Assembly (NCBI GenBank): GCA_947629635.1
Contig: CANREO010000018.1
Location: forward strand, 1 to 13,254
DNA: 13,254 nucleotides
DNA from: an uncultured Clostridia bacterium
GTDB lineage: Bacteria > Bacillota > Clostridia > Christensenellales > CAG-917
Direction: 5' to 3'
Part shown: positions 1 through 7,174 of the stretch, one piece after another
Numbering within the stretch: the first letter of the stretch is position 1
How the letters are laid out: every line of letters starts with the position of its first letter
The notes under the pieces: generated by a model
Told to the model about the DNA's origin: nothing
The model's input: only the letters and a program-made list of their open reading frames with translations
Databases searched by the model: none
Position numbers and translations under genes: made by a program

Positions 1-995
1 CCAGCGATGCCGTCCGCGACCAACGAGTTTTCTTGTTGAAACGCCTTTAGCGCGGAAAGCGTTGCGCTGCCGAAAATCCCGTCGATCTCGCCGACCGGGT
101 AGAGTTTGCTTTCCAGTTTGCTTTGCATGAATCGGACGTATGTGCCTCCGTCGCCCTGCCTGAGCGTCGGATAGGTCGGCAAAAACAATAGGTACTTCCA
201 TGTGTTTGGGCCTACTATGCCGTCTACCGCGAGCCCGTTGTCCTGTTGATATCTCCGTACGGCGGCGGCAGTTTTCGGGCCGAAAATGCCGTCGGTGTCG
301 AGATCGTAGCCGTAATTCAGCAATAAAAATTGCAGCAAAGATACAAAATTTCCGCTTGAGCCTTGTTTTAGCAGAGGATGATTCTCAAGCGTGCGCGGTA
401 TGTATTCTACGTCGAGGTAGTTGCATACGCCTTGAAGCGCTTCTTCTCCGACTTCCGTTCGGAAATTCCAATCCAGCATAAGTTTTGCTTCGCGCAAATT
501 TGTCATAAATCCGGCCTCTATAAGCGTGGAAGGACAATTTACGCTTGACAGCGCGCCCACGTCTGTCAATGTTTGCACGCCGCGTCCTACTTGTGCTGTG
601 CCGACTACAAGCCGCTCATACACCTCTTCGGAAAGTTCTCGGCTGCGCGCGGTGTTGGCGCTGCTCCCGTAATATACCGTGACTCCCGAGGCGGAATTGA
701 AACTGTTGCCCGTTCCAAAAGCATTGTATGCGAAGGTGACGAGCAGTGTGGGACGGCGCATATTTATTCTGGAGACGCGCGTCGCTATGGGGACGTCGTT
801 CAGTTCGGGCTTGACATCGTAAACTCTGAAACCGTTGCGTAGCGCCGCTTCTATAAATTTGTTTTTTGCAGGGCGGTTGAACTCGTTTTCATATATGCGC
901 CTATTAAGGTAGGGCATGACCGGCGTGCGTTTGCCAGCGGTGGGCGGATTTACGCCGTGCTCATCGTTTGCGGCAATAAGATATTGACTGTTCAA
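1..995 (-). CDS. N-acetylmuramoyl-L-alanine amidase (Amidase_3-like) with two peptidoglycan-binding domains, C-terminus cut by window edge
   Basis: Probable cell-wall hydrolase that would cleave the bond between N-acetylmuramic acid and the stem peptide. I read 331 codons to the window edge with no stop. The start is TTG at 995, chosen because AAGGAG lies 7-8 bases before it; an upstream in-frame TTG at 1034 has no such site. Residues 5-194 look like an Amidase_3 fold: DEHG (H13), ENEFN (E36, probable second zinc ligand), SGVTVYY (103-109), and IEAGFMTN with catalytic-type E160. Two PG_binding_1 repeats follow, at about 208-270 (DTDGIFG, DGIVGPNTW) and 277-331 (EIDGIFG, cut off). Odd: the usual SIHANA block reads TFAYNA, so the third zinc-ligand histidine appears to be alanine (A89). 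There is no signal peptide, so export would need another route or release by lysis, as in spore mother-cell amidases such as CwlC. The family call is firm; activity is uncertain. Confidence 0.85.
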   Translation of the reverse strand, partial: MNSQYLIAANDEHGVNPPTAGKRTPVMPYLNRRIYENEFNRPAKNKFIEAALRNGFRVYDVKPELNDVPIATRVSRINMRRPTLLVTFAYNAFGTGNSFNSASGVTVYYGSSANTARSRELSEEVYERLVVGTAQVGRGVQTLTDVGALSSVNCPSTLIEAGFMTNLREAKLMLDWNFRTEVGEEALQGVCNYLDVEYIPRTLENHPLLKQGSSGNFVSLLQFLLLNYGYDLDTDGIFGPKTAAAVRRYQQDNGLAVDGIVGPNTWKYLLFLPTYPTLRQGDGGTYVRFMQSKLESKLYPVGEIDGIFGSATLSALKAFQQENSLVADGIA

Positions 996-1057
996 AGCGG
1001 TTCTCCTTTTTTTTCCATGGATATGACCATGCAATCAAATTTGTGCAAATGATGAAT

Positions 1058-1082
1058 AAAAAAATGCGCTCCGAAGGGCGCA
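1058..1082 (-). terminator. Rho-independent terminator downstream of trkH
   Basis: On the minus strand a short hairpin, TGCGC pairing with GCGCA around a TTCG tetraloop and one mismatch, is followed directly by seven T residues. It begins about 10 bases after the trkH stop codon and ends the trkA-trkH transcript before the amidase gene. Confidence 0.8.
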
Positions 1083-1092
1083 ACGGACTATC

Positions 1093-2571
1093 TTACAATT
1101 TTTTCCAAGATTTCGGATGTAAGAGAAGCAATATCGGCAAAATTTCAAGTCTGCCAAGCAACATATCTATCGTAAGCACGAGTTTGGCAAAAATGCTGTA
1201 TGAGGCGTAGTTTCCGGTTGGTCCTACGGCGCCAATGCCCGGCCCGACATTGTTGAAGCAGGCGATAACAGCCGAAAAATTGGTTTCCAGCATGCTGTAA
1301 TTGCCGGGGAAATTGTGTTTTTCTATAGATATTAAAACTGTGGATACAACCAAGATGATGACGTACATCATGAGAAAACTGCGTATATTGCTTATTGTCG
1401 CGTCGTCCATCGGCTTGCCGTCGAATTTCAAAGAGTAGACAGAACGGGGCGAAAGAGTGCGCTTTAGGCTTATGAATGAGGATTTTGAAAGCACGATCAA
1501 TCTCGAAACTTTAAGTCCGCCCGCCGTAGAACCGGCCGAACCGCCAATACACATCACTACCAGCAAAATCACTTGAGACAACGCGGGCCATTGCACGAAA
1601 TCCGCCGTGCCGTATCCTGTAGTGGAAAACACCGACGCGACGTTGAAACTGCCGTAGCGCAGGGCGTCAGCAACGTTGTCATAGACTTTTGACGTACAAA
1701 GATTTATCGTGACCGCCGCGACAGCGCAAATATATATCAAGAGCATGCAAATCAGCTCCTCGTTTTTTATTGCTTTCAGCACATGACCTATAATAATGAA
1801 GTAGTATATATTGAAGTTTACGGAAAAGAGCACCATAAAGATAGTGATTATAACGTCGATACTTACGGAGTTGTATGCGGCGATGCTGGCGTTTTTCACC
1901 GAAAAACCGCCCGTGGACGCTGTGGCAAAGGCGTGGCAAAAACTATCGAAAACGGGCATTTTGCATATGCACAGCAGCATAACCAATATAAGCGTCATTG
2001 CAATGTAGATGGCATAGAGTATGCGCGTTGTAAAGCGTAACTTGCTGACGAGTTTGCCGAATTGGGGGCCGGGAATTTCCGCCTTGGCAAGCGCCGTGGA
2101 CATTTTGTCGTTGCGAGGCAAGATGGCTATGACAAATACCAGTACGCCCATGCCGCCCAACCACTGTGTGAGGGCACGCCAAAAGAGCAACGATTTGGGC
2201 AATGCTTCGACATCTGTCAAAATGGTTGCCCCCGTCGTCGTAAAGCCGGACGTCGTTTCGAAGAGCGCGTCCATGAAATTGGGGATATAGCCCGATACGC
2301 AGAAGGGTATAGCGCCGATGATGGCCAGGAATATCCAAAACAAGCCGCAAGTTGCAAAACCGCTTGAGGGGCGCAAATCGCGTTTGTGCTTCGGCGGACG
2401 AATTATTATGCCGATAATCCCCAAAAACAGACATATGCCTATCGCAACGCCGAATCCGAGAATAGTGTCGGATTCATGAAAGCCCAACGCCATAAACAGA
2501 GGTACGCAAAGGAGCGTCCCCATGATAAGAGCTATTTCGCCAAGCACAAATCCAATGAGTCTGTAATTCAT
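1093..2571 (-). CDS. trkH: Potassium uptake protein TrkH/KtrB family, membrane channel subunit
   Basis: Integral membrane protein of 492 residues that carries K+ inward and works with the cytoplasmic TrkA encoded just upstream. All four pore (P-loop) segments of the SKT superfamily are visible: TSGFTTTGAT (about 107-116), STGGFS (219-224), STTGYGT (316-322) and NNVGPGIG (440-447). The glycine-rich intramembrane loop GGSAGSTAGGLK, followed by the conserved arginine (R357), sits after the third pore segment. Multiple hydrophobic helices surround these, as expected for a four-repeat MPM channel. The ATG at 2571 is preferred over an upstream in-frame start at 2661 because the extra 30 residues overlap the end of trkA and are hydrophilic and unlike the family. 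The gene follows trkA by 8 bases, with GGGGAAC and GGAG upstream. Length is normal for TrkH. Cation choice (K+ alone or Na+-coupled) cannot be told from sequence. Confidence 0.96.
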   Translation of the reverse strand: MNYRLIGFVLGEIALIMGTLLCVPLFMALGFHESDTILGFGVAIGICLFLGIIGIIIRPPKHKRDLRPSSGFATCGLFWIFLAIIGAIPFCVSGYIPNFMDALFETTSGFTTTGATILTDVEALPKSLLFWRALTQWLGGMGVLVFVIAILPRNDKMSTALAKAEIPGPQFGKLVSKLRFTTRILYAIYIAMTLILVMLLCICKMPVFDSFCHAFATASTGGFSVKNASIAAYNSVSIDVIITIFMVLFSVNFNIYYFIIIGHVLKAIKNEELICMLLIYICAVAAVTINLCTSKVYDNVADALRYGSFNVASVFSTTGYGTADFVQWPALSQVILLVVMCIGGSAGSTAGGLKVSRLIVLSKSSFISLKRTLSPRSVYSLKFDGKPMDDATISNIRSFLMMYVIILVVSTVLISIEKHNFPGNYSMLETNFSAVIACFNNVGPGIGAVGPTGNYASYSIFAKLVLTIDMLLGRLEILPILLLLHPKSWKKL

Positions 2572-2579
2572 ATCTCCGA

Positions 2580-3926
2580 TCAGTTCCCCAATATGTCGCT
2601 GAGGTTGGCAAGCCCCTCTTCGAGCGTGACGACTATCACGTCGTCGCCCGGCATTATGCAATCCTGTCCGGAAGGGGTGATCAACGTGCCGTCTCTCACT
2701 ATGCCCGCGATGAGCAGACGCTTCTTGAGATTCAACTCCTGAAGCGGTATGCCGAATTGCTTGAAGGACGGCGTCGCCGGGAATTCAAGTATTTCCGTAG
2801 TGTCGTCAATGATGTGGAATATGCGTCTAACAGAGTCGCTCTCGTTGTTTTCCAAAATTCTCACAAAACGTATGATTTGATCCGCGGTGGAATTTTTGGT
2901 GGATACCACACTGTGTACGCCGCTCTTCTGCAACATGTCGTAGTAGCTGAGTTGGTCTATCTTCGTGATGACCTTAGGCACGCCCAGCGAAGCGGCAAAC
3001 ATGCTCATTATGATGTTCTGCTCATCCATATTGCCAAGCGCGACAAAAGCGTCGGTGTAGGTGATGCCTTCGTCTATCAAAAGCTCATGATCGGTGCCGT
3101 CGCCGCAAATGATTTCCGATTTGAAATCATTTGCAAGTTGCATGCATCTGTCTTTGTCCTTTTCGATGAGTTTGACGTTTATCTTAAGCTTTTCAAGCTC
3201 CTCGCAAAGGTAATATGCCGTTCGCGAACCGCCTACGATTATGACGTTGCGCGCGGGTTTGTTCCATCCGAGCTGTTTGAAAAATTGCGAAATATTTTTT
3301 TGAGTGGCGGTGACAAAAAGTCTGTCTTCCGGGGCGATGACAAAGTCGCCCGTCGGGATGATGGGCTTGCCCGCGCGTTGAGCCGCGCAGATAAGCACCT
3401 TGGATTTGAAATTTTTGCCGAGATTTTTCAGAGACAGGCCGATAAGAGGGGAGTCGCCGGGCGCGCGAAACTCCACAAGTTCCACTTTGCCTTTGCTGAA
3501 TTTGCTCACCTTTATCGCCGACGGAAAGCGCAACATACGGCTTATTTCCATCGCCGCTTCGTATTGCGGATTGACGATCATGCTTACGCCCAGAGCCTCA
3601 TCCTTGAATACGTCGACGTATTCGGGCTTGGAAGAGCGCGCAATGGTCTTTTTGACGCCCAGTCTGCTTGCGATGATGCAACATAGGATATTCAGTTCAT
3701 CGTCTTTTGTAGAAGCGATCAACAGGTCAGCCGAGCCTACGCCCGCTTCGAGAAGCACTTCGCTGCTCGCGCAATTGCCTATGACGCCCTTGACGTCGTA
3801 CGCATTGACGGCGTCCTCAACTTTTTGTCCGTCCAGATCGATGACGACGACGTTATGCCCTCCCTTTGAGAGCTTGTCCATCGTGCTTCTTCCGACAGAG
3901 CCGAGTCCCGAAATGATAATATCCAT
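2580..3926 (-). CDS. trkA: Trk potassium uptake regulatory protein TrkA, two RCK domains
   Basis: Cytoplasmic gating subunit of the Trk K+ channel; binds NAD(H) or a related nucleotide and controls TrkH. The protein is 448 residues, the normal length for a tandem-RCK TrkA. The first RCK_N domain starts at residue 1 with a Rossmann fingerprint GLGSVG (7-12) and an acidic residue ending the second strand (VVIDLD, D30). A TrkA_C domain follows (SPLIGLSLKNLG), then a second RCK_N (IIVGGSRTAYYL) and a second TrkA_C with GIVRDGTLITPSG near the C-terminus. In the second Rossmann motif the last two expected glycines are S and A, so its nucleotide binding may differ. The start at 3926 is chosen over 4028 because it begins exactly at the Rossmann strand, has AGAGGT just upstream, and lies downstream of a good promoter. 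It forms an operon with trkH. Confidence 0.96.
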   Translation of the reverse strand: MDIIISGLGSVGRSTMDKLSKGGHNVVVIDLDGQKVEDAVNAYDVKGVIGNCASSEVLLEAGVGSADLLIASTKDDELNILCCIIASRLGVKKTIARSSKPEYVDVFKDEALGVSMIVNPQYEAAMEISRMLRFPSAIKVSKFSKGKVELVEFRAPGDSPLIGLSLKNLGKNFKSKVLICAAQRAGKPIIPTGDFVIAPEDRLFVTATQKNISQFFKQLGWNKPARNVIIVGGSRTAYYLCEELEKLKINVKLIEKDKDRCMQLANDFKSEIICGDGTDHELLIDEGITYTDAFVALGNMDEQNIIMSMFAASLGVPKVITKIDQLSYYDMLQKSGVHSVVSTKNSTADQIIRFVRILENNESDSVRRIFHIIDDTTEILEFPATPSFKQFGIPLQELNLKKRLLIAGIVRDGTLITPSGQDCIMPGDDVIVVTLEEGLANLSDILGN

Positions 3927-3951
3927 AAGACCTCTTTCTTTGCTTTTTGGT

Positions 3952-3979
3952 ATTATACCATGTATTTGCGCCAATACAA
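3952..3979 (-). promoter_or_regulatory. Sigma-A promoter for trkA-trkH
   Basis: Minus strand: TTGTAT (3974-3979), 16-base spacer, then a perfect TATAAT (3952-3957) preceded by TGG, an extended -10. It lies 26 bases upstream of the trkA start. The -10 sits in a short palindrome, GGTATTATACC, which may be chance. Confidence 0.7.
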
Positions 3980-4040
3980 TACAACTTATTTTGAATAAGA
4001 TATATTGCATTATGTTCGATAAAAACATGATCGGTGGGGT

Positions 4041-4223
4041 TTACCAATCCTCGCGATGATTTATTTTTACATCGTCGTAAAATTCGAAATATTTTTGCTT
4101 GTATTGCTGCGTACTTTGCCTATGGCGTCTGAGTTCTTCGCGCGCTTGAGCCTGAGCGGCGTTCGCGTCCTTATGTTCTTCGCTTTCGACAATGGGCGTA
4201 AGTCTGGATTTTTCGTAGTCCAT
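4041..4223 (-). CDS. Small hypothetical protein, 60 residues, coupled to yhbY
   Basis: I do not recognise a family. The product is highly charged and polar, with an Ala/Gln/Glu/Arg-rich middle (about residues 20-38) likely to form a helix and a Tyr/Phe/Asp-rich end (KYFEFYDD). There is no signal peptide and no membrane segment. Its ATG overlaps the yhbY stop codon by one base (TAATG), and there is no strong ribosome site of its own, so it would depend on translational coupling. Codon choice resembles that of the neighbours. It could be a real cytosolic protein that partners with ribosome assembly, or a chance short frame; comparison with relatives would settle it. Confidence 0.5.
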   Translation of the reverse strand: MDYEKSRLTPIVESEEHKDANAAQAQAREELRRHRQSTQQYKQKYFEFYDDVKINHREDW

Positions 4224-4516
4224 TACAACGCGATATGTTCCGCATCCTCGCGGTTACTGCGCCTGTATAGCACAAGCTTGTTGCCGATTGCCGTTACGGG
4301 TTCGGCATTTAGTTTTTCGCACAACAAAGCAAGCGCCGTCTTTGCGTCCGTCGCCGCGTTTTTGAGTACTGCGATCTTGATAAGTTCGTGAGCGTCGAGG
4401 GCAGTGGACAGATCGGTCAACATATTGTCCGTCACGCCGTTTTTGCCTATGTGAAATATAGGAACGAGTTTTTGTGCCATGCCGCGCAATTTTGCGCGCT
4501 GCGCGCTTGTAAGCAT
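4223..4516 (-). CDS. yhbY: CRS1-YhbY (CRM) domain RNA-binding protein, ribosome assembly
   Basis: Single-domain RNA-binding protein of 97 residues, the usual length for YhbY, which in bacteria associates with pre-50S ribosomal particles. The N-terminal LTSAQRAKLRGMAQKLVP helix, the GKNGVTDN turn (the family's GxxG-type loop), the HELIKI strand and the closing GNKLVLYRR strand all match the family layout. The ATG at 4516 has GGGAG 6-7 bases upstream. It is the first gene after a strong promoter and leads into the 60-residue gene and possibly trkA, since no convincing terminator separates them. In many Firmicutes yhbY sits beside nadD; that partner is absent here. Confidence 0.95.
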   Translation of the reverse strand: MLTSAQRAKLRGMAQKLVPIFHIGKNGVTDNMLTDLSTALDAHELIKIAVLKNAATDAKTALALLCEKLNAEPVTAIGNKLVLYRRSNREDAEHIAL

Positions 4517-4545
4517 GTTTATCTCCCAGAATGTTTGTATATAAA

Positions 4546-4574
4546 ATAATATCCTTTTTTAAGAATAAAGTCAA
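4546..4574 (-). promoter_or_regulatory. Sigma-A promoter for yhbY
   Basis: Minus strand: TTGACT (4569-4574), spacer of exactly 17, TATTAT (4546-4551). It lies 30 bases before the yhbY start codon. The stretch from 4575 to 4686 upstream of it holds nothing I can recognise. Confidence 0.8.
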
Positions 4575-4686
4575 ACGTTAAAAATAGGGCGCAATCGTAA
4601 AATGTTTCGCGCTGCTTTCGCTCGATATGGAATTTGCGGGAATGTCGAGAAAAAAATAAATGGCTTATATTTCAAAATACATAGTT

Positions 4687-4728
4687 AAAGCGCCGAATTG
4701 AATCGTTAAACGTTTCTTTCGGCGCTTT
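4687..4728 (-). terminator. Hairpin terminator at the end of the pot operon
   Basis: Perfect 11-bp inverted repeat, AAAGCGCCGAA (4687-4697) with TTCGGCGCTTT (4718-4728), with a 20-base loop. It begins 15 bases after the potD stop. The stem is A/T-flanked on both sides, so it could work in either direction. The downstream T tract is interrupted, so termination may be incomplete. Confidence 0.7.
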
Positions 4729-4742
4729 ATCTGATTTAAAAT

Positions 4743-6323
4743 CTATTTTTGAGAATTGTCCGCACGCTTCGATACTATCCGTCTCGGTCGGCACTTCAGC
4801 GCCTGAAAGACGAAATACAGCGCGACGGCTATCGCAACGGCTCCTATTATTGCGGCGATTATTATAAACAGCGAAACGTCTACGCCGGCCCCCGATTTGG
4901 CGCGTTGCCACATATTGACCAGATCCTCGTTTCTTGCGCCGAAGTCGCGCATGACGCCCAGGTTGTAATCTATTTTGGGATATCTGCCGATATCATCGAA
5001 ATACTCGTCAAAGTCGTACTCCTGATCTTCGAGAAAGCTCTTTACATATTCGTCGCCCATAAGCAGTTCCTTGCTTGCCGCGCTGGAATATCCTATCGCT
5101 ACGGAATTGCGAATGGCGCTTTGAGGCTTGCACATATAGTCTATAAACATCATTGCCGCAAGCTTGTTTTTTACGGTGGTGGGTATCACCCATCCGTCGT
5201 ACCAAATGTTGCTGAAGCGCTCTTTTCCTGTATTGGGATTGACGCCGGTCGGGCAGTAATAGCCCAACAAAAAGCTGCCGTCATCCTGTTCGCTCTCTTC
5301 GACGGCCCACAGAGCGTCGCCGCTCCAAGCGAAATCCGCATAAACGATCTCATTGAGCATATCGTCCTTGCCGAAGTCCACTTCATATCCGGATATGTGG
5401 TCGCGTTGGCTTGTAAGCGCCTCTTCCGCTGTTTCGAGTATGTCGGGATCGGTGAGGTTTATAAGCTCCTGCGCAGTCGTTATATAGTCGTATTTTTCGG
5501 GGAGCAGATCGTATTCGTACAGATAGAACAGGGCGGCGGCGTAGGTATCGCGTACGCTATCCTTCATAAGTATCTTATTTTCGAGTTGTTCGTTTTCCAT
5601 AACGTTCCACAGCACGCCCCAACCATAATTTTCAAGTTCTTGTTCCGAGATGACGTTCGTGTTGTAGAGAATCCCCAAAGTGCCGTACATATAAGGCACC
5701 ATATATTCCGTCATGTCTACTGCGCCTTCCGCGCCTTTTACGCCTTCTATGTTGCTGAACATGTTCCTTATGACGCTCATGATTTTGGGCTCTATGCTAC
5801 CGTCGCCGTTGTTTTTGAGACTGCTCATGCCGCCTAAAGACGCGTCGAATTGCTCAATATCGGCAAGTTCTTGCTCGCCGAGTTTTTGTTTGTCCAAGCC
5901 GTCGAGGCGCTTTTCGATGTCGGCAAGTTGTGGGGCGATATCCTTCATCAGATCGTTGTGATTTTCAAGCAGACCCGCGAGTAACAATTTTTCTATGGAG
6001 TATTCGGAGGGACAGATCAAATCGACGTTAGCGTCGTTTTTCAGGACTTTGGTCATCATCGTTTCGTTGGTGTCATAGGTGGTATATGTGATGCGCAAAG
6101 GCCTTCCCGTCACGTTCTCGTAATATCGTTCGAACTCGTCCCTCAAGTCGCTTCTGCCCATTTCGCTGTCGCCGCTGTCGATATAATCCTCCCAATTGTA
6201 AATCACCAACGTGTCATAGCCCGACGCAGCGTTGCGCGAGCCGTCACAGGCGGCCAATAGCGGAAGAAGAGTGCACGCCAGCATAAATATTGCCGTCAGA
6301 CACAGTGTAAACTTTCTTTTCAT
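4743..6323 (-). CDS. potD: Polyamine ABC transporter substrate-binding lipoprotein PotD, with insertion and C-terminal membrane helix
   Basis: Extracytoplasmic receptor that would deliver spermidine/putrescine-type substrates to PotBC. The 526 residues begin with a signal peptide and lipobox LLAAC (C26). The PotD core is clear: IYNWEDYI (41-48), TYDTNETMMTK (82-92), DLICPSEYSIEKL (101-113), YMVPYMYGTLGILYN (207-221), ADFAWSGDAL (329-338) and WYDGWVIP (374-381). W44, Y47, W333, W374 and D376 fall where E. coli PotD has polyamine contacts. Odd features: about 83 residues (124-206) separate two blocks normally some 20 apart, including a charged, heptad-like helical stretch (125-160); and a hydrophobic helix (about 483-509) followed by a basic tail ends the protein, which ordinary PotD lacks. 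The start ATG overlaps the potC stop (ATGA). Exact substrate is inferred from family. Confidence 0.93.
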   Translation of the reverse strand: MKRKFTLCLTAIFMLACTLLPLLAACDGSRNAASGYDTLVIYNWEDYIDSGDSEMGRSDLRDEFERYYENVTGRPLRITYTTYDTNETMMTKVLKNDANVDLICPSEYSIEKLLLAGLLENHNDLMKDIAPQLADIEKRLDGLDKQKLGEQELADIEQFDASLGGMSSLKNNGDGSIEPKIMSVIRNMFSNIEGVKGAEGAVDMTEYMVPYMYGTLGILYNTNVISEQELENYGWGVLWNVMENEQLENKILMKDSVRDTYAAALFYLYEYDLLPEKYDYITTAQELINLTDPDILETAEEALTSQRDHISGYEVDFGKDDMLNEIVYADFAWSGDALWAVEESEQDDGSFLLGYYCPTGVNPNTGKERFSNIWYDGWVIPTTVKNKLAAMMFIDYMCKPQSAIRNSVAIGYSSAASKELLMGDEYVKSFLEDQEYDFDEYFDDIGRYPKIDYNLGVMRDFGARNEDLVNMWQRAKSGAGVDVSLFIIIAAIIGAVAIAVALYFVFQALKCRPRRIVSKRADNSQK

Positions 6324-7174
6324 TGCACCTTGGCCTCCCTGTCTTTTTGTTTTTGCTTTTGAATTTTTACGAGATTGATAGTGAGGAGAGCCGCGAGAAC
6401 GACAACGAGAATTATGCTGAATATCGCATACCAGAACGGCTCGAGCCCTTGAACGCGCGCGTCAGAATAGATATATGTCGAAAGCGTATTGATGCCTGTT
6501 GCCGCGCCCTTGTTGATTTGAGTGATAATGAAGTCGTCCATAGACATTACAAACGCCATTACGAAGCCGCTCACGATGCCCGGCGAGATGATCGGGATCA
6601 TCACCTTAGTCAGCGCTTTAAACGGATTTGCTCCCAAATCGAGGGCGGCCTCATAGATGTTCGGATCCATGGATTCGAGTTTTGGAAGCACGCTGAGCAC
6701 GACATACGGAGTGCAAAATGCGATGTGCGCTATTATCAGTCTGAGATAACCTTCGGGGAAGGCAAATGTCACGAAAAACACCATTAAAGACACTGCCATG
6801 ACTATCTCGCTGTTGATTATGGGAAATTGGTTGACGTTTTCGACAAGCCGTCTCGCGCGCTTGCCGAGATTGAAGATACCGATAGAAGCGAAGGTGCCCA
6901 TGACCGTCGCAATGACCGACGACACGGAAGCGATGAGCAAAGTGTTGCCTATCGCCGTCCAGAGTTCGGGGGATTTGTCGGAGGTGAAAATGGCGACATA
7001 CGCTTTGAAATTGAAGCCTTGATCGAAGTTGAAGTTGGAACTGTTTGAAAACGAATATATCACAAGCAACAATATAGGAGCATACAATATGGCCAATATT
7101 ATAAAGAGATAAAACTTTTCGAAGAAAGATTTTACTTGTTCCGCGGGTTTTTTCTTTTCAGTCGATTTTACCAT
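6320..7174 (-). CDS. potC: Polyamine ABC transporter permease PotC
   Basis: Inner-membrane permease of 284 residues, second of the two permeases in the importer. About six hydrophobic helices are visible, starting with FYLFIILAILYAPILLLVIY (about 21-40). The cytoplasmic EAA loop that docks on the ATPase is present as EAALDLGANPFKALTKVMIP (about 182-201). The N-terminus is short, charged and cytoplasmic; the C-terminus ends in a Lys/Gln-rich tail. The ATG at 7174 has a strong AGGAGG five bases upstream, inside the end of potB, which it overlaps by 7 bases. Its stop overlaps the potD start. Length and motif order match PotC/YdcV-type permeases. Confidence 0.95.
   Translation of the reverse strand: MVKSTEKKKPAEQVKSFFEKFYLFIILAILYAPILLLVIYSFSNSSNFNFDQGFNFKAYVAIFTSDKSPELWTAIGNTLLIASVSSVIATVMGTFASIGIFNLGKRARRLVENVNQFPIINSEIVMAVSLMVFFVTFAFPEGYLRLIIAHIAFCTPYVVLSVLPKLESMDPNIYEAALDLGANPFKALTKVMIPIISPGIVSGFVMAFVMSMDDFIITQINKGAATGINTLSTYIYSDARVQGLEPFWYAIFSIILVVVLAALLTINLVKIQKQKQKDREAKVQ

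Noticed and set aside
2572..2661. Upstream start giving TrkH 30 extra residues
   Set aside because: The extension overlaps the end of trkA in another frame and is Arg/His-rich, unlike TrkH N-termini; ATG at 2571 begins at the first membrane helix region.
2757..3686. Open frame of 309 codons on the plus strand
   Set aside because: Antisense to trkA, whose RCK motifs are unambiguous; no family features in the antisense reading.
3927..4028. Upstream start giving TrkA 34 extra residues
   Set aside because: The extension would cover the -10 and -35 boxes, and the Rossmann strand starts right at the ATG at 3926.
3980..4040. Small AT-rich hairpins (CTTATT-CAA-AATAAG and ATGTT/AACAT) as a terminator before trkA
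   Set aside because: Stems are short and almost without G or C, with no T tract, so termination is unlikely.
3400..4059. Open frame of 219 codons on the plus strand
   Set aside because: Antisense to the start of trkA and its promoter; Ser/Thr/Leu-rich shadow with no motif.
4749..5837. Open frame of 362 codons on the plus strand
   Set aside because: It lies wholly antisense to potD, has no ribosome site or recognisable motifs, and its composition (His/Tyr/Val-rich) is what the complement of an Asp/Glu-rich gene gives.
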